The position numbers and the translations under genes are program-made. A stretch of 64,000 bases of DNA from Pseudescherichia sp031979925 (GTDB lineage: Bacteria > Pseudomonadota > Gammaproteobacteria > Enterobacterales > Enterobacteriaceae), in contig NZ_DALZFB010000008.1 in NCBI RefSeq assembly GCF_031979925.1, forward strand, positions 62,001-126,000, read 5' to 3'. Below are positions 33,097-42,700 of the stretch, one piece after another. How positions within the stretch are numbered: the stretch's first letter is position 1; each line of letters opens with the position of its first letter. Below the pieces are notes generated by a model. It did not search any database. It saw only the letters and a list, made by a program, of their open reading frames with translations, and was not told the origin of the DNA.

Positions 33097-34215
33097 TTAT
33101 TTTTCCAGCTGCTGAACGTCAATACGGCGGGCTTCATCAAGCATGGAGGCCTTGGCGCGAATGCGGGCTTCCAGCTGGGCGATCATGTCGCCGTTGTCCA
33201 GCCGGTCTTTGCGCACGCCGTCTTCGTACAGGCCGCTCTTCTTGTTGCCGCCGGTTACGCCGAGGGTGGAGACCAGCGCTTCGCCCGGTCCATTCACCAC
33301 GCAGCCAATGATAGAGACGTCCATCGGGGTAATGATATCTTCCAGGCGCTGCTCGAGGGCGTTCACCGTGCCGATCACGTCAAACTCCTGACGGGAGCAG
33401 GTTGGGCAGGCGATAAAGTTAATGCCACGGGAGCGGATGCGCAGGGACTTGAGGATATCGAAACCGACTTTGATCTCCTCAACCGGATCTGCCGCCAGTG
33501 AGATACGCAGCGTGTCGCCGATCCCTTCCGAGAGCAGCAGTCCGAGGCCAATGGCTGATTTCACCGCCCCCGCACGCGCGCCACCGGCTTCGGTGATCCC
33601 GAGGTGCAGGGGCTGATCGATCTGCTTCGCCAGCAGGCGGTAGGATTCAACGGCGAGGAAGACGTCGGACGCTTTGACGCTCACCTTGAACTGGTCGAAG
33701 TTGAGACGATCCAGATGATCCACATGACGCATGGCGGATTCCAGCAGCGCCTGCGGCGTCGGTTCGCCGTACTTCTCCTGCAGATCCTTCTCCAGCGATC
33801 CGGCGTTAACGCCGATGCGGATCGGAATGTTTTTGTCTCGCGCGCAGTCAACAACGGTGCGAATACGCTCTTCGTTACCGATGTTGCCCGGGTTGATACG
33901 CAGGCAGTCGACGCCGTACTCTGCCACCTTCAGCGCAATACGGTAGTCAAAATGGATATCCGCGACCAGCGGAACGCTAACCTGCTGTTTGATGAGCTTA
34001 AAGGCTTCCGCCGCGTCCATGGTCGGCACGGAGACACGGACGATATCCGCGCCAACGCGCTCCAGGGCTTTGATCTGATTAACCGTCGCTTCCACATCCG
34101 TGGTGCGCGTATTGGTCATTGACTGAACGGCGATAGGAGCGCCATCGCCGATAGGTACATTCCCCACGTAGATGCGTTTCGATTTTCTACGCTGAATAGG
34201 GGCCTGGTTATGCAT
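33097..34215 (-). CDS. ispG: HMBPP synthase IspG (flavodoxin-dependent)
   Basis: 372 residues from ATG 34215 (MHNQAPIQRRK), the E. coli length. TIM-barrel N-terminal domain and the C-terminal iron-sulfur domain with FIACPTCSRQEFD and IIGCVVNGPGEA supplying the [4Fe-4S] Cys ligands. It catalyses the penultimate step of the MEP isoprenoid pathway. Adjacent to rodZ as in E. coli. Confidence 0.98.
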   Translation of the reverse strand: MHNQAPIQRRKSKRIYVGNVPIGDGAPIAVQSMTNTRTTDVEATVNQIKALERVGADIVRVSVPTMDAAEAFKLIKQQVSVPLVADIHFDYRIALKVAEYGVDCLRINPGNIGNEERIRTVVDCARDKNIPIRIGVNAGSLEKDLQEKYGEPTPQALLESAMRHVDHLDRLNFDQFKVSVKASDVFLAVESYRLLAKQIDQPLHLGITEAGGARAGAVKSAIGLGLLLSEGIGDTLRISLAADPVEEIKVGFDILKSLRIRSRGINFIACPTCSRQEFDVIGTVNALEQRLEDIITPMDVSIIGCVVNGPGEALVSTLGVTGGNKKSGLYEDGVRKDRLDNGDMIAQLEARIRAKASMLDEARRIDVQQLEK

Positions 34216-34242
34216 TGAAAACTCTCCCGCGTTGCCCGTCAA

Positions 34243-35265
34243 TTACTGAGCTGCTGATTGTTCGGCATTGAGGGTCAGGCGCGCAACCTGGTTACTTCTG
34301 ATAAAGCGGCTCAGATCGACGGGCTTGCCCTGGAACTGGATCTGCACGGCTGACGGTGCACCAATTTTTAACTTATAAGGGGTCTGACCGGCCAGGTTCA
34401 GGCTGGCACCGCTACGCTGGATGCCGCTGAACAGCTTCTTGCCGGTGGCGTCGATCACTTCCAGCCAGCAGTCGGCGGTAAAGGTCATCGCCAGCGCGTT
34501 GGCATCAACGGTATTTGTCACGCCCGCCTGATCGGTCGGCAGCGGCGCTGCGTCCGGTGCGGTATTCGCCGCTGGCGCAGCGGTTGCCGGCGCGGTTGCT
34601 GCTGGGGCAGCCACGGCGTCAACGTTAGCCTGGGACGGAGAGACCACGGCGTTTTGCGCGTTACTCTGCGCCGGCGCAGTGGTTGCCGCCGCTGGCGGCG
34701 CCTGGGTTGCTACGTCAGCAGGCGCAGTACCTGTGGTCTGCGCGTCAGCAGGCTCGGCAGGGTCGGTATTCAGAGGGACGCTTTGTGATTCACCGTTGCT
34801 GGCGAGTTCAGCAGAGGATTGATCGGCCATCGTGCTGATCTCCTCCTGCTGGGCTTTGTGATTCTGCCACCACCATGCGCCGGTCAGGCCAACAACGACA
34901 AAGACAATCAGCCAGGTGATGCTCGACAGCCAGCCATCGCGCTTCTTACGGCGTTTGCCAAGGGAAAAAGAGTGCATCGGGGCGACCTTTGCCGCTCTGA
35001 CCGGTGCCTGTTTTTCCATCATTGGCAGCAGCTCTTCTTCCGGGATGTGCACGAGGCGTGCATAGGAGCGGATATAGCCCCGCAGGAAGGTGGAAGCCAA
35101 TTCGGCAGGCGCTTTGTCTTCTTCGATATCGCGAACGGTGGAAACCTTGAGGCACAGGCGTTCAGCGACCGCTTGTTGGCTTAGCCCAAGCTGCTCGCGG
35201 GCATTGCGCAGGCGGACGCCAGTGGTTTGTGTTGCATTTAGGTCTTGAGTGGCTTCAGTATTCAT
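34243..35265 (-). CDS. rodZ: RodZ, cytoskeletal membrane protein
   Basis: 340 residues (E. coli 337). N-terminal Xre-like HTH that binds MreB (LRNAREQLGLSQQAVAERL), a basic juxtamembrane stretch (SLGKRRKKRDGW), one membrane segment (WLIVFVVVGLTGAWWW), an Ala/Pro/Thr-rich periplasmic linker of low complexity (about 150-250) and the C-terminal beta domain. It keeps the MreB-directed cell-wall machinery in place. Confidence 0.97.
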   Translation of the reverse strand: MNTEATQDLNATQTTGVRLRNAREQLGLSQQAVAERLCLKVSTVRDIEEDKAPAELASTFLRGYIRSYARLVHIPEEELLPMMEKQAPVRAAKVAPMHSFSLGKRRKKRDGWLSSITWLIVFVVVGLTGAWWWQNHKAQQEEISTMADQSSAELASNGESQSVPLNTDPAEPADAQTTGTAPADVATQAPPAAATTAPAQSNAQNAVVSPSQANVDAVAAPAATAPATAAPAANTAPDAAPLPTDQAGVTNTVDANALAMTFTADCWLEVIDATGKKLFSGIQRSGASLNLAGQTPYKLKIGAPSAVQIQFQGKPVDLSRFIRSNQVARLTLNAEQSAAQ

Positions 35266-35559
35266 TCGCTACAGCTGCTGGTACGTGAAATGTAAAATCA
35301 GGTGCCGGTAAGTCACAATGCCCACCCGCACCGCGAAACTTCTGGGTCAGTTAACCTTAGACCGACAGTATAGAGCTGTCAGGCCGGGGATAACAGAACA
35401 GCTTTTACCTCGTGGGCTAAACTGTTGTTCCATCGTTACATACTGCCTCAATCACGACGGAAACGCACCGTAATTATTTATCGAAACTGTATATTTGAGT
35501 AAGTTACGCCACGCGATTATGCTGCACGATCCCGCTTCGGAACCGTGCAGAAAGCATAA
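35266..35559. other. rlmN-rodZ spacer with a hairpin
   Basis: 294 nt. CTGCACG...CGTGCAG (35522-35550) can fold just after the rlmN stop but lacks a T-run. The remainder presumably holds the rodZ promoter. Confidence 0.4.
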
Positions 35560-36726
35560 TTAGACGGCTTTAACCGAAATTGGCTCGCCCTGCATACGCT
35601 TGCGCAGGGTGCGCTTGGTACGGTCAATCACCTCACCCGCCAGCTGGCCGCAGGCGGCGTCGATATCATCACCACGAGTTTTACGCACGATAGTGGTAAA
35701 ACCATACTCCATCAGCACCTTAGAGAAGCGATCGATACGGCTGTTTGAGCTACGGCCATACGGCGCGCCGGGGAACGGGTTCCATGGGATCAGGTTGATC
35801 TTGCATGGGGTGTTCTTCAGCACTTCCGCCAGCTGGTGCGCATGCTCGGTGCCGTCGTTGACGTGATCCAGCATAACGTACTCGATGGTGACGCGGCCCT
35901 GGTTAGCGTTGGATTTGCTAATATAGCGGCGAACGGCATCAAGGAAGGTTTCGATATTGTACTTTTTGTTGATCGGCACAATTTCGTCACGGATCTCGTC
36001 CGTCGGCGCGTGGAGCGAAATCGCCAGCGCCACGTCGATCATGTCGCCCAACTTGTCCAGCGCAGGCACAACGCCCGAAGTCGACAGCGTCACGCGGCGC
36101 TTGGAGAGGCCAAAACCGAAATCATCCAGCATGATCTCCATCGCCGGAACGACGTTGTTCAGGTTGAGCAGCGGCTCACCCATGCCCATCATCACCACGT
36201 TGGTGATTGGACGCGTGCCGGTCACTTTTGCCGCACCGACGATTTTCGCCGCGCGCCATACCTGGCCGATGATCTCAGAGACCCGTAGGTTACGGTTAAA
36301 GCCCTGCTGGGCGGTTGAGCAGAATTTACACTCCAGGGCGCAGCCGACCTGGGAAGAGACGCACAGCGTGGCACGATCTTCTTCCGGAATATAGACCGTC
36401 TCAACGCGCTGGTCGCCCACGGCGATGGCCCATTTGATGGTGCCGTCGGTAGAGCGCTGCTCTTCCACGACTTCCGGCGCGCGGATCTCGGCGACCTCTT
36501 TGAGCTTGTTACGCAGCACCTTGTTGATATCGGTCATATCGTCAAAGTTATCACTGCAGTAGTGGTACATCCACTTCATTACCTGGTCGGCACGGAACGG
36601 CTTTTCGCCCAGGTTTTTGAAAAATTCGCGCATCTGCTGACGGTTGAGATCCAGCAGGTTGATTTTGGCGTCTTTGTTGGGAACCGTCGAGACGACGATT
36701 TCAGGCGTAACAGTTTGTTCTGACAT
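35560..36726 (-). CDS. rlmN: RlmN, 23S rRNA/tRNA adenine-C2 methyltransferase
   Basis: 388 residues from ATG 36726 (MSEQTVTPEIVV); a longer frame upstream is not coding. Radical-SAM Cys motif CALECKFCST, SAM-binding GMGEPLLNLNN, and the C-terminal catalytic Cys in DDIDAACGQL. It methylates A2503 of 23S rRNA and A37 of certain tRNAs. Between ndk and rodZ as in E. coli. Confidence 0.97.
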   Translation of the reverse strand: MSEQTVTPEIVVSTVPNKDAKINLLDLNRQQMREFFKNLGEKPFRADQVMKWMYHYCSDNFDDMTDINKVLRNKLKEVAEIRAPEVVEEQRSTDGTIKWAIAVGDQRVETVYIPEEDRATLCVSSQVGCALECKFCSTAQQGFNRNLRVSEIIGQVWRAAKIVGAAKVTGTRPITNVVMMGMGEPLLNLNNVVPAMEIMLDDFGFGLSKRRVTLSTSGVVPALDKLGDMIDVALAISLHAPTDEIRDEIVPINKKYNIETFLDAVRRYISKSNANQGRVTIEYVMLDHVNDGTEHAHQLAEVLKNTPCKINLIPWNPFPGAPYGRSSNSRIDRFSKVLMEYGFTTIVRKTRGDDIDAACGQLAGEVIDRTKRTLRKRMQGEPISVKAV

Positions 36727-36773
36727 AATAGATTCCGGCCTCGTTGTTACACGTTGTGGCCCCTGGAGGGTTG

Positions 36774-36816
36774 AAAAAAGAAGCGCCCCGGTAAGCTGCT
36801 GCTCGTCCGGGGCGCT
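36774..36816 (-). terminator. Terminator of ndk
   Basis: AGCGCCCCGG and CCGGGGCGCT form a 10-bp stem, followed on the minus strand by TTCTTTTTT. Confidence 0.85.
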
Positions 36817-36874
36817 GCATTGTACAAATTCTACTGCACCAATGCCACGTCTGTCGGCGGCATTAGCGAAATAA

Positions 36875-37306
36875 TTAACGAGTGCGCGGGCAGACTTCGT
36901 TCTCACCGAAGAAGAAGGCGATTTCACGGGTAGCAGACTCAACGGAGTCAGAACCGTGGGTGCCGTTCTCGGTGAAGCTGTCAGCGTAGTCGGCGCGCAG
37001 GGTACCGGCCAGCGCGTTGTCCGGATTGGTTGCACCCAGCAGATCGCGGTGACGCTGTACGGCGTTTTCACCTTCCAGCACGGATACTACGATCGGGCCA
37101 GAGGTCATGAACTCAACCAGACCGTCAAAGAATGGGCGACCTTCGTGCTCAGCGTAGAAACCGCGAGCCTGCTCAACGGTCAGATGCAGCATTTTGGTGC
37201 CAACGATTTTGAACCCAGCGGATTCAAAGCGTGCAAAGATGCTGCCAATAACGTTTTTTGCCACCGCGTTCGGCTTGATGATGGAAAAAGTACGTTCAAT
37301 TGCCAT
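36875..37306 (-). CDS. ndk: Nucleoside diphosphate kinase
   Basis: 143 residues from ATG 37306 (MAIERTFSIIKPNAV), as in E. coli. Active-site His in NGTHGSDSVESA. It exchanges terminal phosphates between nucleoside di- and triphosphates. Monocistronic, with its own terminator. Confidence 0.98.
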   Translation of the reverse strand: MAIERTFSIIKPNAVAKNVIGSIFARFESAGFKIVGTKMLHLTVEQARGFYAEHEGRPFFDGLVEFMTSGPIVVSVLEGENAVQRHRDLLGATNPDNALAGTLRADYADSFTENGTHGSDSVESATREIAFFFGENEVCPRTR

Positions 37307-37454
37307 GATAACCTCTGTTATGTATTTGTTGTCGTGCATACACCCGTATGACCTGGCGCGAATTATAGAGAGCTACGCCACCCTTGCCTATGGATGAAGA
37401 TAACATTTTTTTAAAATAAGATGAGTTTTAGCAACCTCCAGCCGCAAACTGGCG

Positions 37455-39779
37455 TTACAGCACCCGAAAAAGCACCGTTGCGGTCTGTCCGGCCCCATCC
37501 ATAACTACCAGCTGATACTCCCCCCGCTTATCCAGACGCAGGCTCAATGCCCGTCCATGGTTGTCTAACGGCTCGCCGTTGATAAACCACCAGCGCTCCC
37601 CCTCCCCGCCCGTCGCCTGTAACGGCAGGGAGACGTACGTTTCGCCGGGGAGACGCTTCACCACCGCCCCCTCCCTTACGCCAGTGAGCAGTAGCGGAGG
37701 CGGATACTCCTGCTGACGCGGCGGGCAGCTAACTGAAGGCGCAGGCAGGCGTGCGGCGCGGCGCTCGCTGGCGGGGAGCCACGGCTCCAGCGGCAGGGGC
37801 CACACCACCAGAGTCTGCTCATGTGCTTCCGGGCAGTCCGCCGCCACGCGCTGTCCCTGATGATTGAGCCAGACCGGGAAGCGGATCCCACGGATCCCCT
37901 CCTGCTGGGGAAGTAAAAGCGTAGGCGGCTCGCTCTTATCCAGCAGCCAGGTGGCGAGACGGCGACGGCAGTTGCTATCCCCGGCAGGCAGGCTCTGTCC
38001 ACCGGGCCAGCAGATGACGCCCCGGCTAACCGACTCAGGACGCGGATCGCGCGGCTGGCGGGCCACCTCCAGCGCCGAGTGCGCCTGTAACATATTGTTG
38101 ACCTGGTTCAGCAGCGGCACGGCGCTGGCGAAGCCAAACTGTCCGGCGACCGGCGTACCGTCGGGCCGCCCGGTCCAGATGCCAATCACGTAGCGGGCGT
38201 TGATGCCCACCGCCCACGCATCCCGGTAGCCGTAGCTGGTACCGGTTTTCCACGCCAGGGGAACAACCTGGCCAAGATCCGCGTCGGGCAGCGGCTGCGC
38301 CTGAGAGGCAAGGATACGACGAATAATCCACGCGGCTCCTGGCGACATCAGCGGGCGATCTACCAGCGGATCGTGCGGCTGGAGGCGTAAAAAACCGGCC
38401 TTGCCGTGGCGGGCAAAGGCGCTGTAGGCGGCAGTGATATCGGCCAGGGTCGCCCCTGCCCCGCCGAGGATCAGCGACAGGTTCGGCTCGGCCCCGGCGG
38501 GCAGGGTCAGCGGCAGACCGGCATTGCGCAGGCGGGCGGCGAAGCGCTTCGGGCCATAGGCCTCCAGCACCTGCACTGCGGGCAGGTTAAGCGATCGGAC
38601 CAGGGCTTCGCTCATGCTGACCGGACCGTGAAAGCCGCTGTCAAAGTTACCGGGACGGTAATCCTCCGCCAGCCGGGGAACGTCCTGCAGGAGCGACGCC
38701 GGGTGGATCAGCCCCTCGTCCATCGCCAGACCATAGACGAAGGGCTTGAGCACCGATCCAGGAGATCGCACGGCAGTGACCATATCCACGTGGCTGAAAC
38801 GGCTGTCGTCGTTGATATCCACGGAACCAACCCAGCCGCGCACCTTCATGGTGGTGTGATCGACAACGATCATCGCCAGCGAGCTGCGCGGCGGCAGCTG
38901 CGGCTTAACGTTGAGCGCCAGCGCCTCCAGCTGCCGTTGCAGCGTGGCGTCGAGGGTAGTGACAATTTTGCTCTGCTTATCTCTTCCCGCCACCCGCCGG
39001 GCGAACAGCGGCGCAAGCTGCGGCATCTGCCGGGGCGCGAGCCAGACCGGCTCCTCGCGGGATTCACGCACCTGCCGCGCGGACCAGACCTGCTGCGATG
39101 CCATGCGCTCCAGCACTTTATCCCGCGCCGCCTGCGCCCGCTCGGGCCAGCGATCCGGGCGCAGGCGGCTCGGGGCCTGGGGCAGCACCGCCAGCAGTGC
39201 GGCTTCGGCATAGCTCAGCTGCGCCGGGGATTTGCCGAGGTAGGCCCAGCTGGCGGCACCGACGCCCTGCAAGGTGCCGCCAAAGGGGGCACGATTGAGA
39301 TAGAGTGTCAGGATCTCGCGCTTAGAGAGATGCCACTCTAGCTGGAGCGCACGCCACAGCTGGCGCACCTTGCCACCGAAGGTACGCGGATGGGGATCGA
39401 GCAGCCGGGCAACCTGCATGGTCAGGGTGCTGCCGCCGGAGACTACCCGGGCCGAACGCAGATCCTGCCAGGCGGCGCGGGCAATCGCCAGCGGATTAAC
39501 CCCCGGGTGCGACCAGAACCAGCGATCCTCATACTGGATCAGCGCCTGCAAATAGCGCGGCGACACCTCTTCAATGGTCACCGGATAGCGCCAGATGCCA
39601 TCGGCGTCGGCGAAGCGCCACAGCGGCGTGCCGTCTTCGGCTACCACTACCCGTGCTGGGTTAACCTCGGCGAGGGGCAGAGGCCAGATCCGATCCGCAA
39701 GCAGCAGAGTAATAAGCAGAGCAGCCAGCGCCCCCGGCAGCAATAGCCAGCGGGAGCGCCCTGTACGACCACGCTTCAC
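37455..39779 (-). CDS. pbpC: Penicillin-binding protein 1C
   Basis: 774 residues with a GTG start, one base after the yfhM stop. N-terminal membrane anchor, glycosyltransferase (GT51) domain with EDRWFWSHPGVNPLAIARA and GGSTLTMQVARLL, transpeptidase domain with SPGSVLKPF (nucleophile Ser), RSLNLPAVQ and KTGTSYGYRDAW, and the BiPBP C-terminal domain. It polymerises and can cross-link peptidoglycan. It is coupled to the alpha-2-macroglobulin gene, a pairing conserved in enterics that suggests a joint role in envelope repair and defence. Confidence 0.97.
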   Translation of the reverse strand: MKRGRTGRSRWLLLPGALAALLITLLLADRIWPLPLAEVNPARVVVAEDGTPLWRFADADGIWRYPVTIEEVSPRYLQALIQYEDRWFWSHPGVNPLAIARAAWQDLRSARVVSGGSTLTMQVARLLDPHPRTFGGKVRQLWRALQLEWHLSKREILTLYLNRAPFGGTLQGVGAASWAYLGKSPAQLSYAEAALLAVLPQAPSRLRPDRWPERAQAARDKVLERMASQQVWSARQVRESREEPVWLAPRQMPQLAPLFARRVAGRDKQSKIVTTLDATLQRQLEALALNVKPQLPPRSSLAMIVVDHTTMKVRGWVGSVDINDDSRFSHVDMVTAVRSPGSVLKPFVYGLAMDEGLIHPASLLQDVPRLAEDYRPGNFDSGFHGPVSMSEALVRSLNLPAVQVLEAYGPKRFAARLRNAGLPLTLPAGAEPNLSLILGGAGATLADITAAYSAFARHGKAGFLRLQPHDPLVDRPLMSPGAAWIIRRILASQAQPLPDADLGQVVPLAWKTGTSYGYRDAWAVGINARYVIGIWTGRPDGTPVAGQFGFASAVPLLNQVNNMLQAHSALEVARQPRDPRPESVSRGVICWPGGQSLPAGDSNCRRRLATWLLDKSEPPTLLLPQQEGIRGIRFPVWLNHQGQRVAADCPEAHEQTLVVWPLPLEPWLPASERRAARLPAPSVSCPPRQQEYPPPLLLTGVREGAVVKRLPGETYVSLPLQATGGEGERWWFINGEPLDNHGRALSLRLDKRGEYQLVVMDGAGQTATVLFRVL

Positions 39780-39780
39780 G

Positions 39781-42700
39781 CTATGGCCGAACGATCAGCG
39801 GGCCGCTTGCCGCGCCCGTTGCCCGCCACTGAGGGACATACATCGACTCAACCTGCGGCATTGGTACCTGATAGCTTCCCGGCGTGACGGCGCGAGCCAG
39901 ATAGACCAGCGTGACCGGCTGGCTCTCGTTTACCGCTACCGCCGCCACGAAGCGATCGTCGCGGAACTCCATATGCTGAATATCCGCCTGCTGCATCTGG
40001 TTAAGCAGGTTCTGCACCTCGCTGGCGCTCTCCTGCAGGCTGGCGCTGCTGCTGGCCAGGTTCTGGTTCTCCAGCTCCAGTCCGGCGGGCAGCAGATCGA
40101 CCACCAGCGCATCCGGCACGTTCTGGCTGGCCTTTACCTCCAGCCAGACCAGCACCAGCTCACCGCTCTTCAGCTCTGAGAGCGATTTGCTCTTACCGTC
40201 GGTGCCGAGGATCTGCCGTTCGATCTGCAATACGTTTGATGACGGTGCTGGCGCGTACTGCGCGTAGCCGCTGGTATCGAGGCGCAGCCAGAGCGGCGCG
40301 CTGCCGCTGTTGGTGACCTGAAGCGCCGCGAGCGTATCCGCCTCCAGCGGCAGCGTCCGGGCATGGTCGCCGCTTAGCGCCTCCCCAGAAAGCGAGGTCT
40401 GGGCCTGCCAGCTGCCCGGACTTGCCGCCAGAGCTCTGCCCGCCAGGAAGAGCGCGTTGCTCTCCTGGGTCGAGAGCCAGCGCTGGCCGAATGCCTGTGC
40501 GGAGAGCGTGTGCAGCAGACGGCTTTGCTCATTTGGCAGCAGGTTATTCTCCTGCAACAGGGAGAGCATCAGGGCGTTATCACGGAGAGCGCTGCCGTAG
40601 TCCGCCAGCCAGCGGGTACCGTCCTGGCGCGGCGTTTTTAACCCCAACGCCAGGGCCTGAGCGCCTCGCTCACCGTCGCCCATCAGCTTCAGGGCAATAC
40701 CCAGCTGTACCAGAGGTAGCCCTGCCGCTGCCTGGCTATGGCGCTGCCAGATCTCACGCAGCGCTCCCAACGGCGCTTTCTGCTGTTGAGCCAGCACCAG
40801 CCCGGCGTAGGCCTGCACGGCAAACTTACTCGCCTGGCCGTCATCGCTGTAGCGGATCGCCATCATGCCCGGATCCTGCAGATAGCGCAGGAGACGATTA
40901 TTGGCCTGGGTTAGCGCCTCGGCAGGCACGCTGTAGCCCTGCTGACCGGCACGCACCAGGAAGTCGGTAACGTAGGCGGTGAGCCAGTACTCCTCCGGCC
41001 CGCCCTTATCCCAGAGCGCAAACCCGCCGTCGTCACGCTGCATCTGCAGCAGGCGGGAGATGCCTGTATCTACCGCGGCGCGGCGTTTCTCGTCGCTGTC
41101 ACCGGCGATGCCCAGTGATTTGAGCTGCGCGGCGTTGGTATAGAGCGACGGGAAGAGACCGCTGGCGGTCTGCTCCAGGCAACCGTAGGGGTAGGCCTTC
41201 AGCTCGCGGATATAGCGCGCCAGGTTCAGCGGCGGCTTCCCGCTCAGCAGCAGCTGCCCCTGCAGCGTGGCGGGAGCAAACCCTGCTACCAGATCGGCAG
41301 GTGCGGTCCAGCTCTGGCCGGGAGCCAGCATTGTCCCGGTGTTGACCGTCTGTGCAGGCCAGTCTGGACGCACGCCGATCTTCCACTGCTTATGCTGCGG
41401 AGCGAAAGTTTCGTTGGGCAGGGTCAGGCCGCTAATCTGAGCGCTGATTTCGCCATCACCAAAACCCTCTTTGGCAGCGATCGGTATGAAAATAGTGGTC
41501 CGCGCCTGAGGGGCGAGGCTTACCGGAGCAGGCTGCTGGCTTTGCAGCTCCACCAGACCGCTGGCAGAGAGCGCGACGTTCAGGGTCTGCGGGCTATCGG
41601 TCAGGTTAGTGATATCCAGCGCCAGCCGGGTGCTGTCCCCGCTGGCAAGAAAACGCGGCGTATTCAGCTCGGCAATCAGCGGCGCGGCAACGACAACTTT
41701 ACTTTCAGCGCTGCCAAACTCATCCTCGCTCCAGGCCTGGGCCATTACTCGCAGCTCGCCGTTAAAATCACCGATTGGCAGGGTCACTGTGCCTTCGCCG
41801 TGCTCATCCAGCGTCACCGGCTGCGCCTGCTGGGCGATGATATTGACGTGGTTAACCGGCGGCTTCCCGCCCCGGTTCAGCTCATCGCCGTCACCACCAA
41901 AGCGCAGCGTTGCCGCCCGGCCCTGACCTTCAATCACCTGGCCGTAGATATCATAGATATCTGCCCCGTAACGCTTCTGACCAAAGAAGGACTTCCACGG
42001 ATCCGGCGTCACGTAGTCGGTAATATTGAGCACGCCGCTGTCGACCGCCGAGAGCAGCACGTTCACTTTTTTCGGCATCTCACCCGCGTTAACGCTGGCC
42101 TTGACCTTGACGGTCAGCGTCTGGTCAGGCCGCATCTTCTGTGGGCCGTCAAGGGTTACCGCCAGACGGCGGCTCTCATCGCCAAGCGGCAGATGCAGCA
42201 GGCCAACGGCGCGCTTCGGCGTGGCGGCGCGGGACTTATCGCCGGGACGCACCACCAGCGTGCTGAGGTAGAGATCGTGGCGCTGCCAGGCTTTATCTAC
42301 CGGGATAGCGAGATCCAGACCCTCGGCCGGGACGTCGATCTCCTGCCACCACAGCGGGCCATCGCTGGACTCCACCATCGCATAGCCCTTACCGGCAGCA
42401 GGGGCAGCGATATGCAGCTGGATGGTATCGCCCGGCTGATAGGCGGGTTTGTCGAGCTTGAGGGTGACGCGGTCAGGACGCGCCGCGCTGCCCCCTTCGT
42501 TGTTATCCTGCCAGCTGTAGCCCGCCCAGAAGCGTACGCTGCTGACGGTCTCATCAGGCGCTTTCACCTCAAGACGGTAGGCTCCCCACTCCACCGGGAA
42601 GCTGACCTTGCCGGTCTCATCCGCAGCGAGATTAAGAGACTGCTCGCCCTCCACCAGATCTTTTTGATCGAACTGGGACTGCCAGCCGTCACTCTCGGAC

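Noticed and set aside
35600..36500. Plus-strand frames over rlmN and similar antisense frames across der, bamB, hscA and iscS
   Set aside because: All are antisense to complete conserved genes.
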